From Clostridiales bacterium (lineage in GTDB: Bacteria > Bacillota > Clostridia > Oscillospirales > Oscillospiraceae): DNA of 64,000 nucleotides. Below the pieces are notes generated by a model that did not search any database, had not been told where the DNA came from, and was given only the letters and a program-made list of their open reading frames with translations. Both the position numbers and the translations under genes were made by a program. Location: NCBI GenBank assembly GCA_003150355.1, contig QAMJ01000012.1, positions 62,001 through 126,000 of the forward strand. The letters are read 5' to 3'. Shown piece by piece: positions 49,860 to 60,500 of this stretch; positions within the stretch are counted from its first letter, which is position 1; each line of letters begins with the position of its first letter.

Positions 49860-50308
49860 TTCAATTTCACCACGATCCTTCTGCATTTCCTGCAGCTGCC
49901 GTCGGCCATACCGGGAAGATGCCCGTCCTGCGGGAAGTAGACCGCAAAGCTCCCCTCTGTGAGATGCAGCCTGCTGCCGCTGCCGCTGAATTCATAGAAG
50001 CTGATGTCCTTTTCGGTATTGTAGGCGATTTTCTCTTTAAGCTCTCCGCGCGGAGCATACCACTGGTATTCGCTGCCCTCAAGCATGCACTGAATGTCCA
50101 CGTACTTATCGTGCGTTTCGTAGAGCGGTTCGGCCTTTTCTTCGGGAACATAGTCCATGACCATTGCATAAAGCCTGTCTCCATCCAGTTCGTATCTCCC
50201 GGCGGGAAGATTTTCGGTGCGGCATTTTTCAATGAACTTTGCCGTTTCGCCAAAGCGCGCGTCAAGCGCCGCATAGCTTTCAAGCTGAGCTAACGTGTCT
50301 ATTACCAT
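49853..50308 (-). CDS. YhcH/YjgK/YiaL family protein (sugar anomerase-like cupin)
   Basis: A 151-residue cupin-type protein with the family's ETHDKYVDIQ and CMLEGSEYQW segments and the late FPQDGHLPGM motif carrying metal-binding His. Relatives in sialic acid loci (NanQ) catalyse anomer opening, others occur with uronic and sugar-acid genes. Here it precedes iclR, with which it overlaps, and is about 1.5 kb from the TRAP operon; it could alternatively serve the sialic acid locus in trans. AAGGAGT precedes the ATG. Confidence 0.9.
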   Translation of the reverse strand: MVIDTLAQLESYAALDARFGETAKFIEKCRTENLPAGRYELDGDRLYAMVMDYVPEEKAEPLYETHDKYVDIQCMLEGSEYQWYAPRGELKEKIAYNTEKDISFYEFSGSGSRLHLTEGSFAVYFPQDGHLPGMADGSCRKCRRIVVKLKW

Positions 50309-50354
50309 TGCTATTACTCCTTACGATATATATTTTGCTTATCTCTGCTTATAT

Positions 50355-50417
50355 ATTAAAGCACATTCTCAGCCTGATTTCAAGTATGAATCATGCAAAA
50401 TATGAATGCTGCATTCA
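50355..50417 (-). promoter_or_regulatory. Promoter and candidate IclR operator of yhcH-iclR
   Basis: Minus strand TTGAAA (50378-50383), 17-base spacer, TTTAAT (50355-50360). Upstream lie GCAAAATATGAAT (50395-50407) and an overlapping perfect palindrome TGAATGCTGCATTCA (50403-50417). Confidence 0.65.
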
Positions 50418-50425
50418 GTATATGC

Positions 50426-50457
50426 AAAACTAAAGGGCACGCCGCAGCGTGCCCTTT
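50426..50457. terminator. Terminator, identical to that at 43653-43684
   Basis: Same 32-base hairpin as at 43653. It lies 14 bases beyond the stop of the coiled-coil protein gene, and directly upstream of the yhcH promoter. Confidence 0.85.
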
Positions 50458-50471
50458 GCTTGAGTTATCGC

Positions 50472-50939
50472 TTATTCCTTGTCGTCGTCTTTCTCGACGG
50501 TGATCTCAATCTCGATGCCGTCCTCGTCGCCGGCTGCGGTGCCGTCGTCTTCGGTGGCGTCGACGACGGACTCAAAGTCCGCGTCCTCGGCGGGAGCGGT
50601 CTCGGCGGCGAATTCGTCCTTCATCGCCTGAATCTGCGCCTGCTTTGAGTTGATGCTCTCGACGAGCGCGGTGGCCTGCTCGAACAGGGGCGCGAAGAAG
50701 CCCTCGGGAGCGTCCTTCGCCTGATCGTAGTACAGGCGGCCGATCTCGGCGTAGACGCGCTTGAGCTCCTCGGAGTCGCCGTTTATTTCGAGGGAGAGCT
50801 TTGCCATCTGGCCATAGGACTTTGCGCGGTTTGCGCCGTGCTCATATATGTCCTTGATAGCGCCGCTGTCCGCGACTTCCTTGACCTTGCCGACGATATT
50901 GCTGAGAGTGCCGGTGATGATGTCCTTATAATCTGCCAT
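50472..50939 (-). CDS. Conserved Clostridia-type coiled protein, unknown function
   Basis: A 155-residue acidic, mainly helical protein: ADYKDIITGTLSNIVGKVKEV, then AKSYGQMAKLSLEINGDSEELKRVYAEIGRLYYDQAKD (quoted in parts), a pattern of small proteins found widely in Clostridia, and a disordered Asp/Glu-rich tail. The start at 50939 has GGAGG 9 bases upstream; a longer frame lies inside lgt. It sits directly after lgt, so it belongs to the M16-lgt operon. No function is known to me. Confidence 0.75.
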   Translation of the reverse strand: MADYKDIITGTLSNIVGKVKEVADSGAIKDIYEHGANRAKSYGQMAKLSLEINGDSEELKRVYAEIGRLYYDQAKDAPEGFFAPLFEQATALVESINSKQAQIQAMKDEFAAETAPAEDADFESVVDATEDDGTAAGDEDGIEIEITVEKDDDKE

Positions 50940-50940
50940 G

Positions 50941-51870
50941 TTATTTTTCCTCCGTTTCGTTGTCTGCTTCTGTCTGTTCCTCGCCGCCATTCGGTTCCGT
51001 TGTCTCCTGCGCCGCGCGCATATTGACATAGAGCTTCTCCGGCGGGTGCTCGCGGCGTCCCTGAATGATGAGGTACGCCAGGGCTATTATCACAAGCGCT
51101 ATTGAAAGCCCCTGCGAAACACGTATGTTGGTTGCGCCGATATAAAGGCTGTCGGTGCGCAGCCCCTCTATCCATGTGCGGCCGATGCCGTAGAGCAGGA
51201 AATAGAGCGTGATGCACTGCCCGTCGAAGCTGCGCTTGCCCTTTCTCTCAAAGATGATGAGGAAGATCAGAATGCACAGGTTCCACAGGCTCTCATAAAG
51301 GAAGGTCGGGTGTACATATATCGTGCTGCCGTCGGGCGCGATAAGCCCCATGCGGCAGAAGATATCAGTCTCCGCGCCGAAGGCCTCGCGGTTCATAAAG
51401 TTGCCCCAGCGGCCGAGTATCTGCCCGATCAGCAGGCCGTAGCACAGCAGGTCGAGCATCGCGCCGAGCGGTATCTTCTTTTTGCGGCACACGAGCCATA
51501 TCGCGATTATCCCGGCGATGACCCCGCCGTAAATGGCAAGGCCGCCGTTGTGGATGGCGAATATCTCGTTCGGGTGCTGGACGTAGTAATCCAGCCGGAA
51601 GAGCACATAGTATAGCCGCGCGCCGATGATCGCCGTCGGGATGAGCCATATCATCACGTCGTATACGCTGTCCTGATCTATGCCGAAGCGGCGGCTGTTG
51701 TGCGAGCAGTAGAGTATGCCGAGGATGAAGCCGAGGCCGATGATGACGCCGTAGAAATAAATGTCCATACCGAACACCGTGAAGTAGGACGGCGGGTTAA
51801 TCGTGAGGTTCCCGAACATCGGGAAGGTTATCGCGGAATCACGCTGGATTGTTTGCACAAGGGGCTGCAT
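50941..51870 (-). CDS. lgt: Prolipoprotein diacylglyceryl transferase
   Basis: A 309-residue membrane enzyme that transfers diacylglycerol to the lipobox Cys of prolipoproteins, including the lipoproteins encoded here. It has about seven helices and the Lgt signature GRWGNFMNREAFG near residue 155, with upstream IHNGGLAIYGGVIAG. The C-terminal tail (~residues 270-309) is polar and Glu-rich, longer than in many homologs. GAAGG precedes the ATG. It follows the M16 peptidase gene by 15 bases. Confidence 0.95.
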   Translation of the reverse strand: MQPLVQTIQRDSAITFPMFGNLTINPPSYFTVFGMDIYFYGVIIGLGFILGILYCSHNSRRFGIDQDSVYDVMIWLIPTAIIGARLYYVLFRLDYYVQHPNEIFAIHNGGLAIYGGVIAGIIAIWLVCRKKKIPLGAMLDLLCYGLLIGQILGRWGNFMNREAFGAETDIFCRMGLIAPDGSTIYVHPTFLYESLWNLCILIFLIIFERKGKRSFDGQCITLYFLLYGIGRTWIEGLRTDSLYIGATNIRVSQGLSIALVIIALAYLIIQGRREHPPEKLYVNMRAAQETTEPNGGEEQTEADNETEEK

Positions 51871-51885
51871 AGCTTTTTTACCTTC

Positions 51886-53190
51886 TTATTCTGTTTCTTC
51901 TGTTCCTGTAGGAGCGCTCTTGGGTTCAATTATCGACATCGCAAGTCTCTCGCGGCAGAGGTTTTCCGCGGCGAAGCGGCGGCACTCCTCCGCCGTGACC
52001 GATTCGAGCAGGCGGAAAGCGTCGAGCGCGCAGTAGCCGTCGAGAAGCCCCATCGCCATCGAGACGCAGACATTGTCGAAATCCTCAAGCCCGCGCAGTC
52101 TCGCGCCGAGGGACGCGCGCTTTGCGCGCTCGAAGCTCCCGGCGTCAAAGCCCTCGGCTGCGATGCGCTCGACCTCACGGGAGAACTCTTCGAGTATCTT
52201 TTCCGGTTCGCGGCTCTCGCCGCCGATGATGACCGTCCCTGTCCCGGCGGAGAAGTCCGTCTCATAGTCAAAGTCCACGCTGAGAAGCCCGTCGGCGTAG
52301 AGCCTCGTGTAGAACGGGGAGGACGAACCGCAGAGCATCCTCAGGCACAGCGCGGCGACAAGGTGCTGCCGCAGCGCGGCCTCGCCGTGCCCGGCACAGT
52401 CGAGCTTTGCGCCGATGAAAAACTGCGGTGCGGAGACCTCCCCCTGCACACGGCAGAGCCTTTCGCGCGGCAGCATGGACTCTTTCTCGCCGAAGTCCGC
52501 CGTGGGGATCTCGGCACGCTCCTTCGGCAGCTCCTCCTCCGCGATGCGCGCGACGGTCTCCGGGTCGACGCAGCCCTCCACGCAGAGGACCATGTTCGAC
52601 GGAGCATAGAAAACACGGTGGCAGTCGTAAAGCGTCTGCGCCGTGATATGGGAGATGCTCTCCACCGTCCCGGCGACGCGGTCGCGTATCGGGTGGTGGT
52701 CATAGAGCAGCCCAAGCAGGTTATAGTAGACGACCATGCCGGGGTTATCCTCACCCATGCGTATCTCCTGCGCGATTATCCCCTGCTCCTTTGCGACCGT
52801 CTCATCCGTGAAGTACGGGGTCGATACAAAGTGCAGCAGCATCCGCAGGTTCTCTTCAAAGCCCTCGGTACACTGGAAGTAATAGCAGGTCACGCCGCTT
52901 GAAGTAAAGGCGTTGGGGTCGGCGCCGTTTGCCGAGAGTATGCTCAGCGCGTTATCGCCGTTCGGCAGGTCGAACATCTTGTGCTCAAGATAGTGCGCGA
53001 CGCCCGCGGGCGTGTCAACGGTGCGCCCGTCTACCGTGAAGCGGCGGTGCGCCCCGCCGTAATTTGTCATAAACGCGGCATAGCAGGTGGAGAAATCCTT
53101 CTTCGGTATCACCCTTATCTCAAGCCCGTTTGGGAGCACCGTGCTGTAAAGCTTCTCGCCGATCTCAGGGTATTCATGCAGTTTCATCAT
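51886..53190 (-). CDS. M16 family zinc peptidase, active subunit (YmfH-like)
   Basis: A 434-residue M16 (insulinase-type) peptidase. The inverted zinc motif HYLEH is at residues 66-70, with the distal Glu in GIIAQEIRMGEDNPG; the second half is the non-catalytic M16 domain. It starts inside the upstream M16 gene's end (17-base overlap) with GAGGAGG before the ATG, so the two are co-translated and probably form a heterodimer, as for YmfF/YmfH-type pairs. Cytoplasmic; substrates are unknown. Confidence 0.9.
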   Translation of the reverse strand: MMKLHEYPEIGEKLYSTVLPNGLEIRVIPKKDFSTCYAAFMTNYGGAHRRFTVDGRTVDTPAGVAHYLEHKMFDLPNGDNALSILSANGADPNAFTSSGVTCYYFQCTEGFEENLRMLLHFVSTPYFTDETVAKEQGIIAQEIRMGEDNPGMVVYYNLLGLLYDHHPIRDRVAGTVESISHITAQTLYDCHRVFYAPSNMVLCVEGCVDPETVARIAEEELPKERAEIPTADFGEKESMLPRERLCRVQGEVSAPQFFIGAKLDCAGHGEAALRQHLVAALCLRMLCGSSSPFYTRLYADGLLSVDFDYETDFSAGTGTVIIGGESREPEKILEEFSREVERIAAEGFDAGSFERAKRASLGARLRGLEDFDNVCVSMAMGLLDGYCALDAFRLLESVTAEECRRFAAENLCRERLAMSIIEPKSAPTGTEETE

Positions 53191-54481
53191 CGCTGCCGTC
53201 CTCCTCTCCGCTTCCCTTGAGGAAGTATATAAGGTCGCACTCTATCGATTCTGCAATAGCCTGAACGTCCTCCTTCGTGACGTCCTCTGCCAGCGCCGCA
53301 AGCTCCGCCGGGCCGTAGTCAAGCCCGTCAAGCGCCTGCGAGAGGTAGAAGCCCTCAAGCTCGCCTATGCTGTCCTGAACCGCGCGCAGGTCGGAGGCGA
53401 CGCTCTTTTTCGCCGAGCGCAGCTCATCGTCGGTGATCTCGCCCCGGCGGACGCTGTCGAGCTGCGCGAGTATCTCATCTCGCGCCGCGTCCAGCTTGTC
53501 AAACTCGATGCCCGAGGAAACGAGCATTATCCCCTTGTGCGGGTACACTGCCGAGCTTGCATAGTAGCACAGCGACAGCTTTTCGCGCACATTCATAAAT
53601 AGCTTGCTCGTCGCGCCGCTGCCGTAGACGGCGTTGAAGACATAGAGCGCCGGGATGTCCGGCTCCTCCATGCACTCGCCCAGGCGGAAGCCGAGGACGA
53701 GCTTGCCCTGCGTCACGTCCATCTCCTCTTCCACGAAGCGGACGTGATCCTCCACCGCATTCATGCGCAGGTCGGTGCCGATGTCGTAATCTATCTCGCC
53801 GCGCGGCATCGCTGAGAACGCATCGCGCATCGCGGCGGAGACTGCCTTGAAGTCCGTCTTGCCGCAGTAGAATATCTCGACCGGGCAGGTCTGGATAAGC
53901 TCGCGGTAGTGCCGGGTCAGCTTCTTATAATGGATGTTCTCGGCCTCGCTCTCGCTGCCGAAGCGGCTGACGGCGAAGTCCTCATAGCAGCACATCTCCT
54001 CGATGCAGCGCGTGAGGGCGTAGCTGCGCTTGTCGTTCATGCGGCTGCGGATGATGTCAAGGAGCTTTTCGCGCTCGCTGTCCACATACTGCGGCAGCAG
54101 CAGGCCGCCGCGCGTGACGGGGTCGAGCAGCAGCTGCGCCATGAGCGCGCAGGTGCCGCCCAGAAGCGCCTCGCCCCCGGGCAGATAGTCCGGCTCCGGG
54201 AAGCTGCCGTAAAAGCCGATGCACTGAATTTCGCCGATGCGCCGCACGACCGGCTCCACCGCCGCGCCGTAAAGCTCATCCATCCTGCGCGACAGCTGCT
54301 CCATATCTCTGTAGCGCGTAGTGCCGCGGCGCAGCACAAAGGGTATGACCGCGTTCATCGCCGCGGTCTCGCGCCGCAGCTGCGTGAGCAGCGTGACGCT
54401 CATGCAGGCGGTCTTGAATTTGTCGGAACGCAGATGACTCAGAAACACGCCGGGCATAAGCTCGGTTCTGTTAAATTCCAT
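53174..54481 (-). CDS. M16 family peptidase-like protein lacking the zinc motif (YmfF-like)
   Basis: A 435-residue M16-fold protein without HxxEH: the corresponding stretch reads FVLRRGTTRYRDMEQLSRRMDELYG (in part), where the zinc ligands are absent. Such inactive partners pair with an active M16 subunit to form the closed chamber. Features such as GFRLGECMEEPDIPALYVFNAVYG (in part) and LYYASSAVYPHKG-like segments are typical of the YmfF side. GGAGGTG precedes the ATG. It starts the operon leading to lgt. Confidence 0.88.
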   Translation of the reverse strand: MEFNRTELMPGVFLSHLRSDKFKTACMSVTLLTQLRRETAAMNAVIPFVLRRGTTRYRDMEQLSRRMDELYGAAVEPVVRRIGEIQCIGFYGSFPEPDYLPGGEALLGGTCALMAQLLLDPVTRGGLLLPQYVDSEREKLLDIIRSRMNDKRSYALTRCIEEMCCYEDFAVSRFGSESEAENIHYKKLTRHYRELIQTCPVEIFYCGKTDFKAVSAAMRDAFSAMPRGEIDYDIGTDLRMNAVEDHVRFVEEEMDVTQGKLVLGFRLGECMEEPDIPALYVFNAVYGSGATSKLFMNVREKLSLCYYASSAVYPHKGIMLVSSGIEFDKLDAARDEILAQLDSVRRGEITDDELRSAKKSVASDLRAVQDSIGELEGFYLSQALDGLDYGPAELAALAEDVTKEDVQAIAESIECDLIYFLKGSGEEDGSDDETA

Positions 54482-54565
54482 GTGGCACCTCCGCGATTTT
54501 TCTTTCTTATAATTATACCACCCGCAGCCCTGAAATGGTAGAACTATTTGTTAATTACAGGAAAT

Positions 54566-57500
54566 TTAAGGCAGCCCACCGCCGTCGTAGCTTTTACCGT
54601 CCACGGTGATCCCGTCTGGGCTGCGCTCTATCGTGTGAGTGCGCCCTGCGTCGTCTGTCCAGCATACGGAAAATTCCGGCAGCACGGGGGATTCTATATA
54701 AAGTCTCCCGTCTCTCATGCGCAGACCCAGCAGCTCCCGCGTCACCGCGCGGAAGTACCAGCCCGCGGAGCCCGTGTACCATGTCCAGCCCGCAAGCCCC
54801 TCGTGCCCCCTCGCCGTGCTGATATCCGCCGGGAGTACAAAGGGTTCCGCCTGATAGATACGCTCCTCGTGCGTCTCCGGCAGCAGCGTCTCGAGCATCG
54901 CCGTACCCTCGGCGCTTCTCCCAAGGCGCAGCGCCGCGATGGCGAGCCATATCGCCCCGTGGGTGTACTGCCCGCCGTTTTCGCGGAAGCCCTCGCCGTA
55001 GCCGGTGATATAGCCGGGGCTGCTCTCCCGGTCGGAGTATGGCGGGTCGAGCAGCCTTATGAGCCTGTGCTCCCTGTCCCAGAGGCGGAACAGCGCCGAA
55101 TCCATCGCCGAGGCAGCGCGCGTCTCTGAGCCGAAGCCCGAGAGCACCGCCCAGCTCTGCGCCACAGAGTCTATGCGCTCCCCGCCGCCGAGCGCTTCCC
55201 CGTCGGCATAGAGGGCGCGCAGGTACCATTTCCCGTTGAAGGCCGCGTCCGCCGCGCTGCCGGCCTCGGCGGCGTACTGCCTGTAGTGCGCCGCGCCATC
55301 GGCGCCGAGCCGCTCCAGCAGCTCCGCAAAGCGCGCGGCGCAGTAGGCAAAGAACCAGCCCAGCCACACGCTCTCTCCGCCGACTCTGTCGAGCGCGTCG
55401 TTCCAGTCGCCGCTGCCGGTGTATGGCAGCCCGTGCTTTCCGAAGCCGCGGTGTATACAACACTCCAATGCCGCGCGGGCGTGCTCAAGCACTGCTGCGC
55501 TCTTTACGGACTTTTCCGGGCGCTCATAGCGGTCGTGCTCCTCGTCCTTCAGCGGCGGGGAGGAGAGATACGGCTCCTCAATGAAGCACAGCTCCTCCTC
55601 TCCCGTGGCCTCGACGTATTCGCACAGCGCCCATACAAGCCATAGCAGGTCGTCAGAGCAGCGTGTGCGCACGCCGCGGTCGCCGTCAGGGTGCGGGTGC
55701 CACCAGTGCAGCACATCGCCCTCGGCGTACTGATGGCGGCAGCAGTCGAGTATGCGCTCCCTCGCGTAGCCGCGGTTTATGAGCAGCAGGTTTATGCTGT
55801 CCTGAAGCTGATCGCGGAAGCCGAGCGCGCCGCCGCTCTGGTATATGCTGCTGCGCCCCTCAAGGCGGCAGGCGACGGTCTGGTAGACCGCCCAGCCGTT
55901 CATATAGTGCTCCATCGCACTGTCTCCGCAGCGCAGCGAAAACGCCCCGAGGAGTCTTGCCCAGCGCGCGGATACGGCGCTCAGGAGCGAGCGCGTAGTG
56001 TCCGGTACGCACAGCTCCCGAAGCTCCGTCTCCGTGCAGCAGCCGCAGCAGAGCACGGTCTCCGCACCGGCGCTTAGCTTTATGCGCAGTGCGGCAGGAA
56101 TAAAATCAGTCTCCGCGTCAAGCTCCGCGCTGCTCCCGATGAGCATTTGCAGGCCGGGATAATATGAATCCGGGCTTGAGAGCCGGATAAGCCCCGGCTC
56201 TTCCTCAATGCGCAGGCAGGCTCCGTTTTTCCCGCCAAGTGCGGGCTCAAGCTCCCAGATGAGCGGCAACCTGTCAGCCCCGTCGATGAGCAGCACGCGC
56301 GCGTCCAGCCCCTGCGGGATGAACAGGCGCGTCCTGATTTTATTTTTGCCGATCTCCTTTTCCCACTCCGCGCATCCCGGGATATAGCTTACGCGGCAGG
56401 CAAAGCCGTCGTTTGCGGCAAATAGACTGACGGGCTTGCCGCCATGCATGACGTACAGCCGCTCCGGACTGCCTGCATCGTATATATCCCCCGGCGGTGC
56501 GATAAGGGGCATTTCCCGCGCATTCTTGTACCACAGCCCCGCCGGGCCGATGTCCGCGGCTATCGCGCCGAGGCTGCCGTTTGTTATGATGTGCTGCCAT
56601 ATCCGCGCAGGGAGAGTGTTGTTTACTTCAAATGTGAATTCCGTGTTGTCCCAGCTGTATTTCGGAACAGCGTCCACGTCACGGCGGGCACTCAGCTCCG
56701 GTTCGTGCAGCGGGTGATACTGCTTCTGCGCTTCCCCGATGACAACAGCGGCGCGGCTCTTCACCGTTTCGGCGGCCTCAAGCGGCGCTGTGAACACGCC
56801 GCCGGGACTGCCGATGAGCGCTTCCAGCCCGACCGGTGCGAGCACCTGCCCGATGTGCCGCAGCAGCGGCTGGAGGTATTCGCCTTGCTCACGCGTGAGG
56901 TAAACAAGCTCCGCGTCGAGCCCGCAGCTTTTGAGCAGGCAGAAGCGCCGCAATAGCTTTTCCGTCTCCACCGCCCCGCCGTCGCAGCATATTATCGGCA
57001 GGTCACCGGATATGCCGTAGCGCCAAAGCTTGCTCTGCGGCGCGGCATTTGAAAGCACGTTTCTCCACAGCGGAAGCACTAGCTCCATCGCCGCGCCAAG
57101 CTCCGCCGCGTTCATGCCGAGGTGTATCGCCGCCGCGTCGGGCATGCTCCCGCCGTAGGCTCCGGAAGCTAATATGCGCGCCGCGCCGTCACGGGCAGAC
57201 TGTGCGTCCGTCCCGATGCAGAGGGCGAAACGCAGTGTGGCCGCCTGACCCGCGCGGGTCTGCGGCACTGTCACCGACGCGCGCAGATACGGGGAGACGA
57301 GCGCTTTTGCGCCGCCCTGCTCGTCGGCCGTGAAGTTGGCCGGGTGATCGCAGGCAAGGCACAGCCATATCCCCGGCTTATCGCCCTTCGGCAGCCGGTG
57401 CAGCAGGATGAAGTTTTCACCCTCCTGTGCCGTCATGCCGAGCTTCCAATACGCGCTGTGGCTCTCCATATCGCGCGGCGCGGCGAGCACCGGGCGAAAG

Positions 57501-60500
57501 CCGAGCTCAAGCTCCGCGCGCCCCGCCCCGCGAAGCTGCACCTCTGTAAGCTCTCCAAGCTCGCCGTCGATGGCCGCAAGCGTCACGGCGTACTGCGCGC
57601 CGTTCTGTTCAAAGCTCCATGCGGCGTGATCCTCGCTCAGCGTCCATGCGTATTCTCCACTGGAAGGCAATAGCTTCTTGCCGTTGAGCCTGAGGCAGAG
57701 CGTGTCATCAGGGCGCCTGCAGTCATATACGCAGCAGCCGCCCAAGAATGCGGCGCTGTTCCCATCGTCCGTGACGCGGATGCTGTACGCCCCGTTTGAG
57801 AGCAGGCAGGCATGAGCCCCGGCGTTCGCTTCGCCCCCGCGAAGCTCCCAGCGGCTCTTATCATGCTGCCGCGGGCGCTCCGGTACGGGGGAGCTGTCCC
57901 GCCGCATCACGACACTCGAATCCGGCAGCTTCTCCTGTAGCAGCAGGGTGTACGCCGCCATTGACGCATCGGCCATGAACAGCTTCTGCACGCAGCTGCC
58001 GTCCGCCGCGTTCGCCGCGGCGAGCAGGCTCATGCTGACATGGTGCGCCATGTAGCAGCGCACCTGTTCTCCGTCCGCGCGGCGGCAGCGTCCGGGCGTG
58101 AAGTCCAGCGCCTCTATATATCCCCAGCGCCCGTAGGCCCCGATATCGCGCAGGCGGCGCAGATTGCGCACCGCGGCGATAGGGTCGACCGCGAGGGCGA
58201 GAAAGCTGCTGTATGGGGAGATGACCATGTCGCTCTCCTGCCCGCGCTTGAGGGCAAGGTCGGGGCAGCCGTGCGCCTTATAGCGGTAGCACAGGGAGGC
58301 GTCGAGCGAATAGAACGCGCTTTCGGATATGCCCCAGGGCTTACCCGCAAAGTGGCGGCGCTTCTGCACATACAGGCAGAAGCGGCTGCTCTCGAAGAGC
58401 AGGCTTGCCCGGTAGAGCGGCAGGAACAGCGCCGGCATGAGGTATTCAAACATCGTCCCCGTCCAGCTCGCAAGGCCGCGGTAGCCGTCCTTCTGGAGCT
58501 GTGCGCGGCTCAGGGCGCGCCAGTGCCGCATCGGCACATCGCCTTTTGCGACGGCGATGTAGCTTGTCAGCACCGCTTCGCTTGCCATGAGGTCGTACCA
58601 GCCGCCGCTGCCGGCATTGTTCACGGTGTCATAGCAGATATAGAACAGGCCGCGCACCCTGTCATAGAGAGGTGAGAAATCCATCCCGGCCATGATTGCG
58701 CGCAGCCTTGAGGATAGCTCCGCCTCGCCCCATGTGTCGAGCGCGTTTGCCGCACAGAGGAGCCCCGCGTACATATTCCCGCTGTCGACCGTGGAGATAT
58801 ACGGCGGGGAGAGCGGTGCGAGAGTGCGCGTATCGTACCAGTTATAATAGTGCCCCATGCAGCGCGGCATTTTCTCAAGCGTCGCCGCAGCGCGGGAGAT
58901 ATAGCCCGCCGCTTCCTTGCGCGGAATTATCCCGCACTCGGCCGATACTGCCGCCGCGGCAAGCGCAAGGCCGATGTTTGTCGGCGATGTCCTGTGCGCG
59001 GCGCCTGTCGGCGGCTGCTCCTGAAAGTTATCGGGCGGCAGGAAGTTGTCCTCCGCCGCGGAAAAGTCCTTGAGATAGCGCCAGCAGGCGGCCATCGCGG
59101 AGCGCAGCAGTTCGCGGTCACGCGCGGCAATAGCCGCGCCCTTATAGGCAGGAAGCGCCAGTGCTGCCGCGGCCGCCGGGGAGAGCAGCCACATGAAGCC
59201 CGCGCTCTTGCCGATTATCACCGGGGAAAAGGCCATGAGCAGCACGCCCGTCACAACGGACACCCACATTGCACGGACGTTTTCACCGAGCTGCTCACCG
59301 CCCGAGGTCTGCGCAAAGGTCTGCCACTGGAGAAGCTTCCGGTGGCTTATGAGCATTCTCCAGAGCGCCGTGAGTATCGCCGCGGCGGATACCCACGCCT
59401 CGAACGGCAGCAGCCACAGGCGCATGAAGGTGCGCACGATAGCGCCGCCCGCGCCGGTCAGGAGCCTTGTGTGCCGCTTCAGGCGGACATGCTCGCGCCG
59501 GGAAAGGCTGCGGTCGATAAACGAGAGAAACAGGCTGCTCAACAGCGCCAGCAGCGCCGCCCACGCTGCGAGGGCAAGCCCCGGCGCGGGCAAGAAAAAT
59601 CCGCAGAGGATCGCGATAAATGTCAGCGGCGCGACGAGGGAACGGCGCAGCGAATCGAACAGGCGGAAGCGGTCGATATCCGAAAGCTCGCGGGCAAATA
59701 TCCAGCGGGCGTTCTGCCAATCGCCGCGGATCCAGCGGTTCTGGCGCTTGAAATAGGCAAGAGGCTTATCGGGAAAGGCGTCGGAAAACTCGGCGTCGCT
59801 CATGTACGCACCGCGCAGATAGGCGCCCTCAAGTGCGTCATGGGAGAGGATGCGCCCATCCGGGAAGCGCCCTGCCGTGCAGCGCAGCAGCGCCTTGGGG
59901 TCGATGAGCCCCTTGCCGGCAAAGCCGCCGCTGCCGAAGGCGTCCATATAAAGCTCACCGCAGAGGCTGCAATACGGATCGCAGCCGCCGGCCCCGGCAA
60001 AGATCAGGGAAAAGTCCGTGGAGTTTGCGCTCTCAAGCTCCGTCTCTATCCGCGGGTGGATGATCGCGTGACCCGAAACGACCACATTTGACCCCTCGTC
60101 GATCACCGGCGTGCAGAGCGGGTGCATCGCCGCACCGATCAGCAGCGAAAGTGAACCGGGGTATATGCGGGTATCGGCATCGAGGGTGATGATGTAGCGC
60201 GTACCGCGCAGGGCGGCTTCATCCCCGGTGACGGAGAGCTCGCTGTCCTCCCCGCAGAGGAGCCTTGCAAGCTCGATGAGCGCGCCGCGCTTTCGCTCAC
60301 GCCCGCTGTAGCTCTCGCCGTTATAGCTTCTTTCTCGGGTGAAGAGATAGAAGCCGCCGCCGTATTTTTCATTCAGCGCGTCAATGGCGCTCTGCGCATC
60401 GCGCAGCAGCTCCGCATCGCGCGGCGTTTCGGCTGTCGCGGCTCCTGGCAGGTCGGCGAGCAGACCGAAGCTGAGATTCTTCCCCTCGCGGCGGCTGGCA

